Shown here one piece after another: positions 7,581-16,075 of a stretch of 64,000 nt of DNA (its first letter is position 1; each line of letters starts with the position of its first letter). The position numbers were made by a program, and so were the translations under genes. The DNA is from Bombella intestini. Lineage in GTDB: Bacteria; Pseudomonadota; Alphaproteobacteria; Acetobacterales; Acetobacteraceae. The stretch covers positions 124,001 through 188,000 of the forward strand of contig NZ_JATM01000002.1 of the NCBI RefSeq assembly GCF_002003665.1, in the 5' to 3' direction. A model generated the notes under the pieces. It made no database searches. It saw only the letters and a list, made by a program, of their open reading frames with translations, and was not told the origin of the DNA.

Positions 7581-8489
7581 TTATGTGATCTTTTCAAGCG
7601 TTGTCCACATGGGGTCGAATAGGAGATGCGCCAGCTTGTTCTGAGTATCATGTATGACGGAGAGAGCTGTCTTCTTATATTCTTGGACAAGGTCATTGGT
7701 CTGTTTTAGAGCGGCATCCATGTCATCCGGGTTGAGAAAGCTAGAAAATTGGCCAAGCTTGATGGTGTGGCGGCTTTCGGCAATGGCTTGGCGGCAGGAG
7801 GGGGTAAAGGCCTTATCTGGTTCCGAGAAGAGGGGCATCTGGAAGTTCCACTCCTGTGGGAAGAGATGCAGGGAGTTATGGAAGAGGTAATTCAAAATAG
7901 CTTCATCTTTAGTATGCCATGTCTCGTCTAGTAGCTGGATACAGGCCTGACTTTCTTCTGTTGAGATGGCCTGCCTGTTGAAAAGAAGCACGTTGCGACT
8001 AAAGTAACGGTCTGTGTTCTCTATCTGGAGAACAGTCCGGGCCGTGTCGGTAAGTTTATGAAAGCGATTAAGGGCTGTATGGGCATGGTACATACAGCGG
8101 ACAGCCCCGATTTTTTTCTCGGTGGGGAATTGCTCCAGCAGCGATAGGACATCCCCCCGCACCAGCGAGCCTGCCCCGATGCTCAATATGAAATTGCGTG
8201 AGGTAAAATATTGGGGGATGAGGAGGGGGTAGAGCAAGTACTCGCAGATGATGTCCTTATAGGTAAAACCAGCAAGGATGCGAGGCATGTTGATGAGGGA
8301 AAAATCCACCTCGAAAGAGGATAGAAACATCTTCACCAGATTGGTGATCTGTTCATTGATGCCATCATGAAAGATGGCAAAAGCCAACGCTCGATTATTC
8401 CGGGTTGTTTCCAGTATTGATTTTATGGAGACTAGAGCGGGGATTAGATTGTCTTCCCTCACGCCTATGGCAATAGTCATCTGAGGCAT
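7581..8489 (-). CDS. GT8-like protein lacking the catalytic DxD (probable pseudoenzyme)
   Basis: 302 aa, co-linear with the neighbouring GT8 protein along its whole length (shared blocks GDxLSL, KKIGAVRC, RYF..LLFN, LF..WNF.M). However, the DxD position reads LSIGAGSLV (Gly105-Ala-Gly107), the NAG motif reads SRN, and the C-terminal HFLYVSKPWH motif is replaced by GQFSSFLNP. All three donor-site signatures are lost while the frame stays open, so it is not simply decaying. It may be an inactive partner or scaffold for the active paralogue, or have a new activity. Confidence 0.7.
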   Translation of the reverse strand: MPQMTIAIGVREDNLIPALVSIKSILETTRNNRALAFAIFHDGINEQITNLVKMFLSSFEVDFSLINMPRILAGFTYKDIICEYLLYPLLIPQYFTSRNFILSIGAGSLVRGDVLSLLEQFPTEKKIGAVRCMYHAHTALNRFHKLTDTARTVLQIENTDRYFSRNVLLFNRQAISTEESQACIQLLDETWHTKDEAILNYLFHNSLHLFPQEWNFQMPLFSEPDKAFTPSCRQAIAESRHTIKLGQFSSFLNPDDMDAALKQTNDLVQEYKKTALSVIHDTQNKLAHLLFDPMWTTLEKIT

Positions 8490-8590
8490 TGGAGGGTCCC
8501 TATCTGTGGCAACATGACCCTCCTTTTATTCGAACTATCCCTTCGGCAACAAGTCCGCGATAGCGTTCAGATTTTATTCTGAAGTATTTT

Positions 8591-9022
8591 TCAGGGTAGA
8601 TCGAATCCCAGACTCTTCAGGGCCTGTTCGGCCATGTTACTGTCTTGTTCGTGTGTCCCGCCTGAAACACCAAGGCCACCAATGACCTGACCATCTGCGA
8701 TGATAGGGTATCCACCTCCTACAGCGACCAGCCGTGCCCGGCCGGTTATGGGAGCCATGTGAGGGTCTTGAACCAGTTGATTCCAGACATGTGTTGGCTG
8801 CCCGAATGAGCAGGCTGTCCAGGCTTTATCTTGGGAGATATCGACTGTCAGAAAGGCAGCAAGATCACTTCTTCCAAAGGCTTGAAGATGTCCGCCTGCA
8901 TCCGTTACGGCAACGGAAAGATGAAGGCCTTGGGCCTTGCCTGTGTTCAAGACGTTTTGGATGAGGGCATTGGCAGCAGCCAGTGTGATCGTTGCCTGGT
9001 TTTTATAAGGGGAACTGGTCAT
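8591..9022 (-). CDS. GlcG/HbpS-family protein
   Basis: 143 aa, the length of the GlcG/HbpS family (PF03928), with typical ALTVAVTDAGGHL-, FGRSDLAA- and C-terminal GGYPII..GxxIGGLGVSGGT segments. Members bind haem or cobalamin-like ligands or act as small accessory proteins next to oxidoreductases; the exact role is usually unknown. No signal peptide is seen, so it is probably cytoplasmic. It lies 78 nt after the E1 beta gene on the same strand and may be the third gene of that operon. Confidence 0.8.
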   Translation of the reverse strand: MTSSPYKNQATITLAAANALIQNVLNTGKAQGLHLSVAVTDAGGHLQAFGRSDLAAFLTVDISQDKAWTACSFGQPTHVWNQLVQDPHMAPITGRARLVAVGGGYPIIADGQVIGGLGVSGGTHEQDSNMAEQALKSLGFDLP

Positions 9023-9100
9023 GAGTATTATTCCCTTGATGTGTGTTGGGAAAATGCCGTTTGCCCCATACCGGGCCGGTACGGGGCAGGAGATGGTCCC

Positions 9101-10114
9101 TTATGAAGGGGACGTCATCGTTTTGGTGACGGCTGTGATGATCTGTTCCACTCCGGGGATGTAGGCTTTTTCCAGAACCGGGGAGAAGGGAACGGGTGTA
9201 TGGGGTGCACTGACCATCTGCGGGGCGGTTTTCAGGGACGGGAAGCACTGTTCCGTTACCTGTGCGATGATGTCTGTTGCCATGTTGCAGCGGGGATGTG
9301 CTTCGTCAGCGGCAACGAGTCTCCCGGTTTTGCGGACCGAGTTTAGAACAGTGGTCAGGTCCAGCGGGGAGAGTGTGCGCAGGTCGATTACTTCCGCACT
9401 GACGCCCTGTTGTTCCAGTTGGCTAGCGGCTTCCAAAGCCCGCGGCACCATTGGCCCGTAGGTGACGATGGATACGTCTTCCCCTGCTTTTGCGACCCGA
9501 GCCTGCCCGAATGGGATGGTGTATGGTTCCGCAGGAACGGTGCCGGAGACATCGTAAAAGAACTTAGGCTCGCAGAAAATGACGGGGTCCTTGTCCCGAA
9601 TGGCTTCGATCATCAGGCCCTTGGCATCATGGGGGGTGCTAGGGCAGATGACTTTCAGTCCCGGAATATGGGTGAACATGGAGGTCAGCATCTGGGAGTG
9701 TTGGGCTGCCCCATTAATTCCGGCCCCGACCATGGTGCGGATGACGAGTGGTATTTCAGCCGTACCGCCAAACATGTAGCGTATTTTGGCAGCTTGGTTG
9801 AGAAGCTGGTCTAAGCAAACGCCCATGAAGTCGATAAAGGGTACCTCCGCTACCACGGGTACACCGGCAAGGGCGGCCCCAACGGCGGCACCGACATAGG
9901 CCATTTCTGTCGGGGGTGCATCAATCACCCGGTCCCCATATTTCGTATAAAGTCCTTTGGTGACACCCAATACACCGCCCCATGTATCGGCCACGCCACC
10001 GGCCTCAACGCCACCAGCAGTATCCTGACCAAAGATAAGGAGTTTCGGGTCTCTGGCCATTTCCTGATCCAGAGCCTCATTGATGGCTGATTTTAGGGTG
10101 ATATGTCTTGTCAT
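9101..10114 (-). CDS. Alpha-ketoacid/acetoin dehydrogenase E1 component, beta subunit
   Basis: 337 aa with the transketolase-like pyrimidine-binding domain (~4-180) and C-terminal transketolase domain (~200-325). Visible family segments are EMAYVGAAVGAALAG and DLRTLSPLD. With the alpha subunit upstream it forms the thiamine-diphosphate E1 heterotetramer that decarboxylates a 2-oxoacid or cleaves acetoin. The closest pattern is AcoB or PdhB. The ribosome site AAGGACC supports the start. No E2 or E3 gene is nearby, so the substrate is open. Confidence 0.88.
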   Translation of the reverse strand: MTRHITLKSAINEALDQEMARDPKLLIFGQDTAGGVEAGGVADTWGGVLGVTKGLYTKYGDRVIDAPPTEMAYVGAAVGAALAGVPVVAEVPFIDFMGVCLDQLLNQAAKIRYMFGGTAEIPLVIRTMVGAGINGAAQHSQMLTSMFTHIPGLKVICPSTPHDAKGLMIEAIRDKDPVIFCEPKFFYDVSGTVPAEPYTIPFGQARVAKAGEDVSIVTYGPMVPRALEAASQLEQQGVSAEVIDLRTLSPLDLTTVLNSVRKTGRLVAADEAHPRCNMATDIIAQVTEQCFPSLKTAPQMVSAPHTPVPFSPVLEKAYIPGVEQIITAVTKTMTSPS

Positions 10115-10141
10115 GATTGGTGGTCCTTCAAATGATTTTTG

Positions 10142-11143
10142 TTAGTAGGAGACGTACACGCCGTTATGGAGTTCACCGAGGGCCGGATAGGGAGCCTTGA
10201 GGGCTTCTTGCACGGCTCTGTCGATCAGCTCCGCCACTTCATGGTCCACCTGTTCCAGCTCTTTCGGGCTGATGCCTATTTTTGAGGCTGATTCTGCGAA
10301 CAGCTTCAGGCAATCATGGTTCTTCCGGGCGTTTTCCACTTCTCCAGTCGGGCGGTAGACTTGGCTGTCTCCCTCGAAATGGCCATAGAAACGGGTCGTC
10401 CGACATTCCAGCAGGACAGGGCCATGTCCGGCACGCATTTTCTGGATAAGCTCACCTGCGGTCTTGTACACGGCAAAGAAATCCAGCCCGTCTACCGTTG
10501 CGGATGCCATGCCGAAGCCTTTGGCTCGATCTTCGTAATTGCTGACAGATGTTGTCCTGTGCTGCGGCGTAGATTGAGCGTAGCCGTTATGTTCTACAAC
10601 AAACATCAGGGGAAGTTTCCAGACGCTGGCGAGGTTCATGCTCTCCAGCACGGCTCCTTCGTTCACGCCACCATCACCGCCGAAGACGATGGCAACATGC
10701 CCCTTGCCGGCCAGCTTGTCCGCTAGGGCAGCACCGCAGGCCAAGGGTGCGCCTGCTCCTAGAATACCATTGGCACCCAGCATACCTTTGTTCAGGTCTG
10801 CGATATGCATGGAGCCGCCTTTGCCATGGCAGATGCCGCCTTGCCGCCCGTAAATTTCCTTCATCATCGCCACGACATCCACACCTTTGGCAATGGAGTG
10901 ACCATGCCCGCGATGTGTACTGGCGATCTGGTCCTGATCTGTCAGGTGGCTACAGATTCCTACGGCTGTAGCTTCCTGCCCGGCATAAAGATGGGCAAAG
11001 CCCGGTACGGTACCTGTTTTGTAATCGTCATGCAGGCGGTCCTCAAAGGCACGGATCGTCTTTATCCGGCGGTAGGCAGAGAGCACCGTGTCATGTGGGA
11101 TGGATGTACTATGATTATGTTGCTCTTTTTTACTGTCGCTCAT
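10142..11143 (-). CDS. Alpha-ketoacid/acetoin dehydrogenase E1 component, alpha subunit
   Basis: 333 aa from the ATG at 11143 (GGAG six nt upstream; the ATG at 11155 has no ribosome site). The thiamine-diphosphate motif is present: GDG at 156-158 and the matching Asn at 186 (EHNGYAQ). The stretch GHGHSIAKG...GGKGGSMHI is typical of AcoA/PdhA. It is first in the operon with E1 beta and the GlcG-like gene, 27 nt before E1 beta. In acetic acid bacteria acetoin metabolism is plausible, but pyruvate or branched-chain oxoacids cannot be excluded. Confidence 0.88.
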   Translation of the reverse strand: MSDSKKEQHNHSTSIPHDTVLSAYRRIKTIRAFEDRLHDDYKTGTVPGFAHLYAGQEATAVGICSHLTDQDQIASTHRGHGHSIAKGVDVVAMMKEIYGRQGGICHGKGGSMHIADLNKGMLGANGILGAGAPLACGAALADKLAGKGHVAIVFGGDGGVNEGAVLESMNLASVWKLPLMFVVEHNGYAQSTPQHRTTSVSNYEDRAKGFGMASATVDGLDFFAVYKTAGELIQKMRAGHGPVLLECRTTRFYGHFEGDSQVYRPTGEVENARKNHDCLKLFAESASKIGISPKELEQVDHEVAELIDRAVQEALKAPYPALGELHNGVYVSY

Positions 11144-11167
11144 AACTGTCTCCATAATAATCTTATT

Positions 11168-11183
11168 ACGGATGAATATCCGT
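11168..11183. promoter_or_regulatory. Inverted repeat upstream of the E1 operon
   Basis: ACGGAT (11168-11173), GAAT spacer, ATCCGT (11178-11183), 25 nt upstream of the E1 alpha start. A candidate operator or leader hairpin. No regulator gene is adjacent. Confidence 0.3.
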
Positions 11184-11321
11184 GCTTCATGGATGGTCTC
11201 TGGAGCGGATCAGCAGTTTTGTGAGGTTTGCCTCGGCTCCAGACAGTTTTGTTTTAAGAGTTGTTCGGAGATGAGCGGTAGAAAGATTCTATCTAAAACT
11301 TGCCTTATTTTCCATAAATGC

Positions 11322-11366
11322 AAACGGGCCACTCACCTGCCCAAGCGGTGAATGGCCCGTTTTTTC
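11322..11366. terminator. Hairpin after flgL, T-tract on the plus side
   Basis: AAACGGGCCACTCACC (11322-11337) pairs with GGTGAATGGCCCGTTT (from 11347) with one mismatch. Six T follow on the plus strand; on the minus strand, where flgL is read, only TTTGCATTT follows. It probably ends flgL transcription and insulates the E1 operon. Confidence 0.7.
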
Positions 11367-11386
11367 ATACCCGTGGGGGATGGAGT

Positions 11387-12472
11387 TTAGAGATAGTCGG
11401 CTAGTGACATATTTTTGGTATCGGCGATGAGAGAGAAAGATGCTTTCAGCTGGAGGCTGAGATCGGAAGACCGAGAGGCCACTTCGGCAAGATTGACGTT
11501 GAGACCATTGGAAAGTTGTTCCTTCACCATTAGCTGAAGGCTGGAATAGATGCCCTGCTGTTTGGTCAGGGTGTTCTGTGTAACACCAACGCTGGTATTC
11601 ATGTCGATGAGCTGATTGGTTGTCTTGCCCAATGAATCATGTAGTTGGCGGACTAGGCTGGTAAAGCCGGGTGTGGTCGAGGCCATCCCTTTCATGGAGG
11701 TCATGATCATCATGTCCCGCATGAGGTCCCGTATGGGGGAGCCGGTGGAGGTGCTGCTGGCTTGCCCCCCTTCCGTGGCGACTGGCCCGGTCTGGACGCT
11801 GGAGCCATCCGGCCCAATGATGGCAGAGGATTGGAGGCGACTAGCCTGATCGGCAGGCTGGGAAAGAGCCTGAGAAAAAACGCTCATTCCAGTGCTGTTA
11901 TCTGCACTGGCGGTTGTAGCCTGACTGAAGACCTCATTGCTGTTGCTCTCATTGAGCCCAGAAACGAGGTGGGAAATTGTCTGCGCTAGCGAGCTGTTGC
12001 TGAGTGTTGAAGGCGATGTAACAGGGGCCGTGGATGTGTTCTGACCGGCAAAGATGAAGCCGTTTCCGTCAGACGTGTTGAGGATAGTTCCAAGGCTGCT
12101 TAGGCCCATCCGTGCACTGTCGGCTGCGGTGGATGTGGCGGTGCTGGTGCTGCCTTCCGAGGAGAGCATCCCCAGCAGCTGGGTATTGAGAGATTGTGCA
12201 AGGTCGGTAACCTGTTTGAAAGCCGTGGAGCTGAGGGATAGGCGGCTCTGGACGGATGAGAGATTGTCTTGATAGCCATTTAGTTCGGCTAGTTTCGGGC
12301 TGAGGGACAGGATGGTCTGTTGGTCGCTACCCAGTCCAGAAATGCTGGAGGATGTAGTCCCCTGTGAGGTCTGCCACGCAATGTCTGTCTGCTCGGATTC
12401 AATTTGCCTGATGCCCGCATTGAGAATCAGGTTTGCTCCGGCGGCACCATACTGGCTGACATTCATGCTCAT
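11387..12472 (-). CDS. flgL: Flagellar hook-filament junction protein FlgL (HAP3)
   Basis: 361 aa with a flagellin-like N-terminal coiled-coil domain (~15-140, with QSRLSLSSTAFKQVTDLAQSL) and a flagellin-like C-terminus (~270-361). The middle is Ser/Thr-rich. FlgL joins FlgK to the filament. It lies 71 nt downstream of flgK on the same strand and the two are probably co-transcribed. A GGAG site precedes the start. Confidence 0.88.
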   Translation of the reverse strand: MSMNVSQYGAAGANLILNAGIRQIESEQTDIAWQTSQGTTSSSISGLGSDQQTILSLSPKLAELNGYQDNLSSVQSRLSLSSTAFKQVTDLAQSLNTQLLGMLSSEGSTSTATSTAADSARMGLSSLGTILNTSDGNGFIFAGQNTSTAPVTSPSTLSNSSLAQTISHLVSGLNESNSNEVFSQATTASADNSTGMSVFSQALSQPADQASRLQSSAIIGPDGSSVQTGPVATEGGQASSTSTGSPIRDLMRDMMIMTSMKGMASTTPGFTSLVRQLHDSLGKTTNQLIDMNTSVGVTQNTLTKQQGIYSSLQLMVKEQLSNGLNVNLAEVASRSSDLSLQLKASFSLIADTKNMSLADYL

Positions 12473-12543
12473 GGGGCTGCACTCCTGTGTAGGTTGTGGG
12501 GTGGGAGGGAAAAACTACCCGGCTTTTGGGGCCGGGTAGGCTG

Positions 12544-14091
12544 TTAGTGGACGGCATCCAGCAATGTGCTGAACATGGACTGCACCATGGAGACGACCTT
12601 GGCATTGGCCGAGTAGGAGTTTTTTAGGGCCACAATGGCAGCCATCTGGCTGTTGACGTCTACACCGGAAACTGAGGAAACCTTGGTGGAAAGAGAGGTC
12701 TGTATGGATGTGGCTGTGGAGAGGGTGCTGCTGGTCTGGCTAATCACCCCTGCCTGACTGGTAGTGAGGGATGTGGCGAGCTGGACGAGGCTTTGCGTTC
12801 CATCATAGCCCGTGGCCTGTGTGCTATCCGGCCCGAGGGCGGAGGATGGCGCAGCCAGTGCCCCGGATGTGGCTTCTAGGCTTCCACTCATGGCTTTGCT
12901 GAGGACGGCATTGGCAAGTGTGCTGCTGTGACCGTCCGGTCCATCTGCTGTCAGCAGGGATGGGGTCTTCTGATAAGTGTCAGAGACGGAGAGTTGGGAG
13001 GAAAGCCCGACCAGTCCTGCTGGTGCCGTTTTCGTTGGATCACTGGAGAGAGGCTGCGTGCTGCCATTGGTGAAGAGGGACACCCCCGCAGTGTTGAAGC
13101 GGTTGATGAGTGTGTAGGAGAAGGCATCAAGCTGCGCCTGCATTTGTGGGTAGGTTGAGTCCCGCAGGGTAAGGTTTGCGCCTAATGTTCCATCTGTCAG
13201 ATGTGAGGTGATGTCTTTCCCGGCCAGCATGATGCCCGACACACCCTGATCGCTGCCATCTGTAGCATGGTACATGCTGGGGGTTAGGTTAGCTGTGGCT
13301 TTTGTGGAAAGGGGCCATGTTGTACTGGGGGCTAGGAACTGCCCATCAGAAAGGCCGAGCTGGTCCGGTCGTGTGGGTAAGCGTGTGCCGTCCTGCGTAG
13401 TGACCTGCATGTCCCCATTTGGTTTCTCGGTGAAGTTAACCCCCAGCTTATTGGAGAGGCTCTGCATGGCCTCTAGGCGTTTGTTGGCGAGGTCTGCCGT
13501 ATCAGCGTGAGAGCTGCGGGCTAGCATGATTTGTTGGGAAAGCTGCCCGATTGTGGTCAGGTCAGTATTGATGCCAGAGACTGTACTAGTCACGGCATCC
13601 TGTGCGCTTTGACGCTGGGCTTGGTAGACCGAGGACAGGGTATGGATGTTGCTGACAAGAGTCTGCGCAGCGGAAATTACACCCTGCTGTGATGCGCTGT
13701 TCTGCGGTGTGTTGGAGAGACTAACGAACGCCGTGCTGACATTCTGGAGATTGTTGGTCAGCGTGCCGATGGTGTTGGCCCCATCAGACCCCGTTGTTGT
13801 TCCTTGCACGGCAGAAACGGCAGCAAGGGAGTTGCTGGTGGCTGTTAGCCCGGAGACATGGGCATTCTGCTGATACAACGCATCCTGAAGGGGTTTGGAG
13901 ATGTTCAGCCGATTGGCTGTTGAGGTTGTGCCAACCCCCACACCGGAGACGACAGTAGAGGATGTGTTGGCGGTCTCCGACACATAACCCGGTGTGGATG
14001 CATTAGTGACATTGTTGGATGCTGTGGAAAGCTCGTTCTCAATCGTTTTGAGACCGGATGTGGCAATATTGAGGGACAGGCCAAGATCCAT
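12544..14091 (-). CDS. flgK: Flagellar hook-filament junction protein FlgK (HAP1)
   Basis: 515 aa. The N-terminus (LNIATSGLKTIENELSTASNNVTNASTPGYV, ~7-37) is the rod/hook/HAP signature, and the C-terminus (~470-515, VNSQMAAIVALKNSYSANAKVVSMVQSMFSTLLDAV) is the paired D0 helix. The central part is Ser/Thr/Gly-rich. FlgK is the first hook-associated protein. The ATG at 14091 has a GGGAGAA site upstream, and a CCTTGAT motif lies about 145 nt upstream. Confidence 0.92.
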   Translation of the reverse strand: MDLGLSLNIATSGLKTIENELSTASNNVTNASTPGYVSETANTSSTVVSGVGVGTTSTANRLNISKPLQDALYQQNAHVSGLTATSNSLAAVSAVQGTTTGSDGANTIGTLTNNLQNVSTAFVSLSNTPQNSASQQGVISAAQTLVSNIHTLSSVYQAQRQSAQDAVTSTVSGINTDLTTIGQLSQQIMLARSSHADTADLANKRLEAMQSLSNKLGVNFTEKPNGDMQVTTQDGTRLPTRPDQLGLSDGQFLAPSTTWPLSTKATANLTPSMYHATDGSDQGVSGIMLAGKDITSHLTDGTLGANLTLRDSTYPQMQAQLDAFSYTLINRFNTAGVSLFTNGSTQPLSSDPTKTAPAGLVGLSSQLSVSDTYQKTPSLLTADGPDGHSSTLANAVLSKAMSGSLEATSGALAAPSSALGPDSTQATGYDGTQSLVQLATSLTTSQAGVISQTSSTLSTATSIQTSLSTKVSSVSGVDVNSQMAAIVALKNSYSANAKVVSMVQSMFSTLLDAVH

Positions 14092-14205
14092 GGTTTCAGT
14101 CTTTCTCCCGGAGTGAGGGACTGGCCCTATGGCCAGATACGTCTGGATGATGGTCCAGTGACGTCATCCACATCTCACCCTAAGGCTCTGAGTTTAAGGG
14201 AAGTT

Positions 14206-14241
14206 AAATACAAAGCCTGTATTTGTTAAATAGGCCTTGAT
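14206..14241. promoter_or_regulatory. Inverted repeat and CCTTGAT motif upstream of flgK
   Basis: AAATACA (14206-14212) / TGTATTT (14218-14224) forms a perfect 7-bp inverted repeat, followed by CCTTGAT at 14235-14241. On the minus strand, read towards flgK, the order is ATCAAGG then the repeat. This is the only gap between flgF and flgK, so it is a likely flgK-flgL promoter region. Confidence 0.4.
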
Positions 14242-14255
14242 ATGGCTAAAATTAG

Positions 14256-15011
14256 CTACGCTGTTACCTCTGTTGCAATTTTGTCGATGGCGTTCAGCCT
14301 GCGGGTGAATTCCGTCTGAAGTAGCTGGAAGTTGAGGTCATATTCCCGTTGGGTTTTGATCATTGCTGTGGTCTCCTCCACGGCATTCACGTTGCTGGAT
14401 TCCAGCATACCTTGGCGAATCTCTTGAGCAGGCACAGCTTGCAGGTCATTTTCATTGGCTGGGCGGAGGAGATGATTCCCTTCAGCATGAAGCGTATTGG
14501 GGTTATCAACTGTCGCAAGTCCGAGGCGGGTTATGTCGCCTTTTTCTGTTGAGATGATGCCATCCGCCCCAATGCCAAGGGGAAGAACTTGGTCATCAGG
14601 TGTCAGGGTGATGGGCTGGCGTTGGTCATCCAGCAAGGCATTACCGAGGGAATCAACAAGGGTTCCATCATCACTACGGTGGAACTGCCCGTTGCGTGTC
14701 AGCCGGATTCCCTGCTGGGTGCGGACCATGAAATAGCCAGCCCCGTTGATGGCGAGGTCCAGTGGATTGCCTGTCTGGCGTAGTTCGCCCTGTAGCATAT
14801 CCATATAGGTGGATCTGTCCTGATTGTAGGTCAGGGTCTTTTCACCATTAATGAGCTGATCACCATGCTGGCGGGACAGATAGTCAGAAAAGAGAACCCG
14901 TTGTTCTTTAAAGCCATCCGTACTGCTGTTGGCCAGATTGTTGGTCGTAACCTCCAGCCCCCGTGTCAGCGCATCAATGCGCGAAAGGGCGAGATAACCG
15001 GTCACATCCAT
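14256..15011 (-). CDS. flgF: Flagellar basal-body rod protein FlgF
   Basis: 251 aa. The N-terminal rod signature (GLEVTTNNLANSSTDGFKEQRV, ~19-40) is present. The DLAINGAGYFMVRTQQGIRLTRNGQFHRS block (~84-112) and the C-terminal SNVNAVEETTAMIKTQREYDLNFQLLQ helix are typical of the FlgF/FlgG group. FlgF forms part of the proximal rod. It is divergent from flgG across a 262-nt promoter gap, unlike the flgF-flgG operon order of many bacteria. Confidence 0.9.
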   Translation of the reverse strand: MDVTGYLALSRIDALTRGLEVTTNNLANSSTDGFKEQRVLFSDYLSRQHGDQLINGEKTLTYNQDRSTYMDMLQGELRQTGNPLDLAINGAGYFMVRTQQGIRLTRNGQFHRSDDGTLVDSLGNALLDDQRQPITLTPDDQVLPLGIGADGIISTEKGDITRLGLATVDNPNTLHAEGNHLLRPANENDLQAVPAQEIRQGMLESSNVNAVEETTAMIKTQREYDLNFQLLQTEFTRRLNAIDKIATEVTA

Positions 15012-15273
15012 GGAGACTGTTCCTAAAGGCTATATCATGACAAGAATAGAGATATCATGCCATCTGAACATGTTTTATGGAAGAGTATATCATTACTTGA
15101 ACATTAATATATGGCTTAATTAATGATTTATTCTTACAATTAACCTTGATAATGGTTTTTATGTCGGTTTATGGGGAAGGTACGGTTAATGTGTTTTCTG
15201 TGCCTGCCATTGTCAGGGTGGCCTTGCGTTGCTGGAAACGTGGGTGATGGCAGAGTTGTGAGGATGTTCATTT
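15012..15273. promoter_or_regulatory. Divergent flgF/flgG promoter region with CCTTGAT motif
   Basis: A 262-nt AT-rich gap between two divergent rod genes. CCTTGAT is at 15144-15150, inside AATTAACCTTGATAATGG and almost equidistant (~130 nt) from both start codons, so one site could serve both directions. AATTAACCTTG matches one arm of the inverted repeat upstream of fliF. Confidence 0.5.
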
Positions 15274-16062
15274 ATGCTGAGATCACTTGATGTTGCATCA
15301 ACGGGTATGCAGGCCCAGTCCACCAATGTGGAAACCATATCTCACAACATCGCCAATATGACGACAACAGGTTACAAACGACGCCGGGCCGAGTTTCAGG
15401 ACTTGATTTATCAGGACCTGCGCCGGGTCGGGACGATGAGTTCCGATACTGGGTATCGGGTGCCTGCTGGGGCGCAGGTAGGTCTGGGTGTGCGCACGGC
15501 GGCGATCTACCGCATTAATGAGCAGGGCACATTGTCGCAAACTGGCAATGCGCTGGACCTTGCCGTAGAGGGGCGGGGGTATTTTCGTATTCTTCTGCCT
15601 AATGGGGAATATGCCTATACCCGTGACGGCACATTCTCCCTTTCTCAAGATGGCACGATCGTGACGGCGGACGGTTACCCGCTGACTCCGAATATTTCCA
15701 TTCCTAATAATGCCGAGAACATCACCATCGACCAGACCGGACAGGTGCAATACACGCTTTCCGGGCAGCCAAACTCTCAGGTCGCTGGACAGATTCAGTT
15801 AACGACTTTCCAGAATGAGAATGGTCTAGCTGCTATGGGGCAGAACTTGTTTACGGAAACGACCTCCTCGGGCGACCCCATTATCGGCAACCCGGAGACA
15901 ACAGGTTTTGGGACTATCCGTCAGGGTTTTGTTGAGGAATCGGCTGTTAATGCGGTGACAGAAATTACCGATCTCATCACGGCACAGCGTGCTTATGAGA
16001 TGAACAGTAAAAGCATCACGGCTTCTGATGAGATGCTCCAGACACTGACCAACCTGCGCTAA
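15274..16062 (+). CDS. flgG: Flagellar distal rod protein FlgG
   Basis: 262 aa, the standard FlgG length. It begins MLRSLDVASTGMQAQSTNVETISHNIANMTTTGYK, has the ALDLAVEGRGYFRILLPNGEYAYTRDGTF block (~91-119) and ends with the ESAVNAVTEITDLITAQRAYEMNSK helix, all near-invariant in FlgG. It forms the distal rod that crosses the P and L rings. It heads a flgG-flgA-flgH operon with GAGGA upstream of the start. Confidence 0.96.
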   Translation: MLRSLDVASTGMQAQSTNVETISHNIANMTTTGYKRRRAEFQDLIYQDLRRVGTMSSDTGYRVPAGAQVGLGVRTAAIYRINEQGTLSQTGNALDLAVEGRGYFRILLPNGEYAYTRDGTFSLSQDGTIVTADGYPLTPNISIPNNAENITIDQTGQVQYTLSGQPNSQVAGQIQLTTFQNENGLAAMGQNLFTETTSSGDPIIGNPETTGFGTIRQGFVEESAVNAVTEITDLITAQRAYEMNSKSITASDEMLQTLTNLR

Positions 16063-16075
16063 GGGTTGGAGCAGC

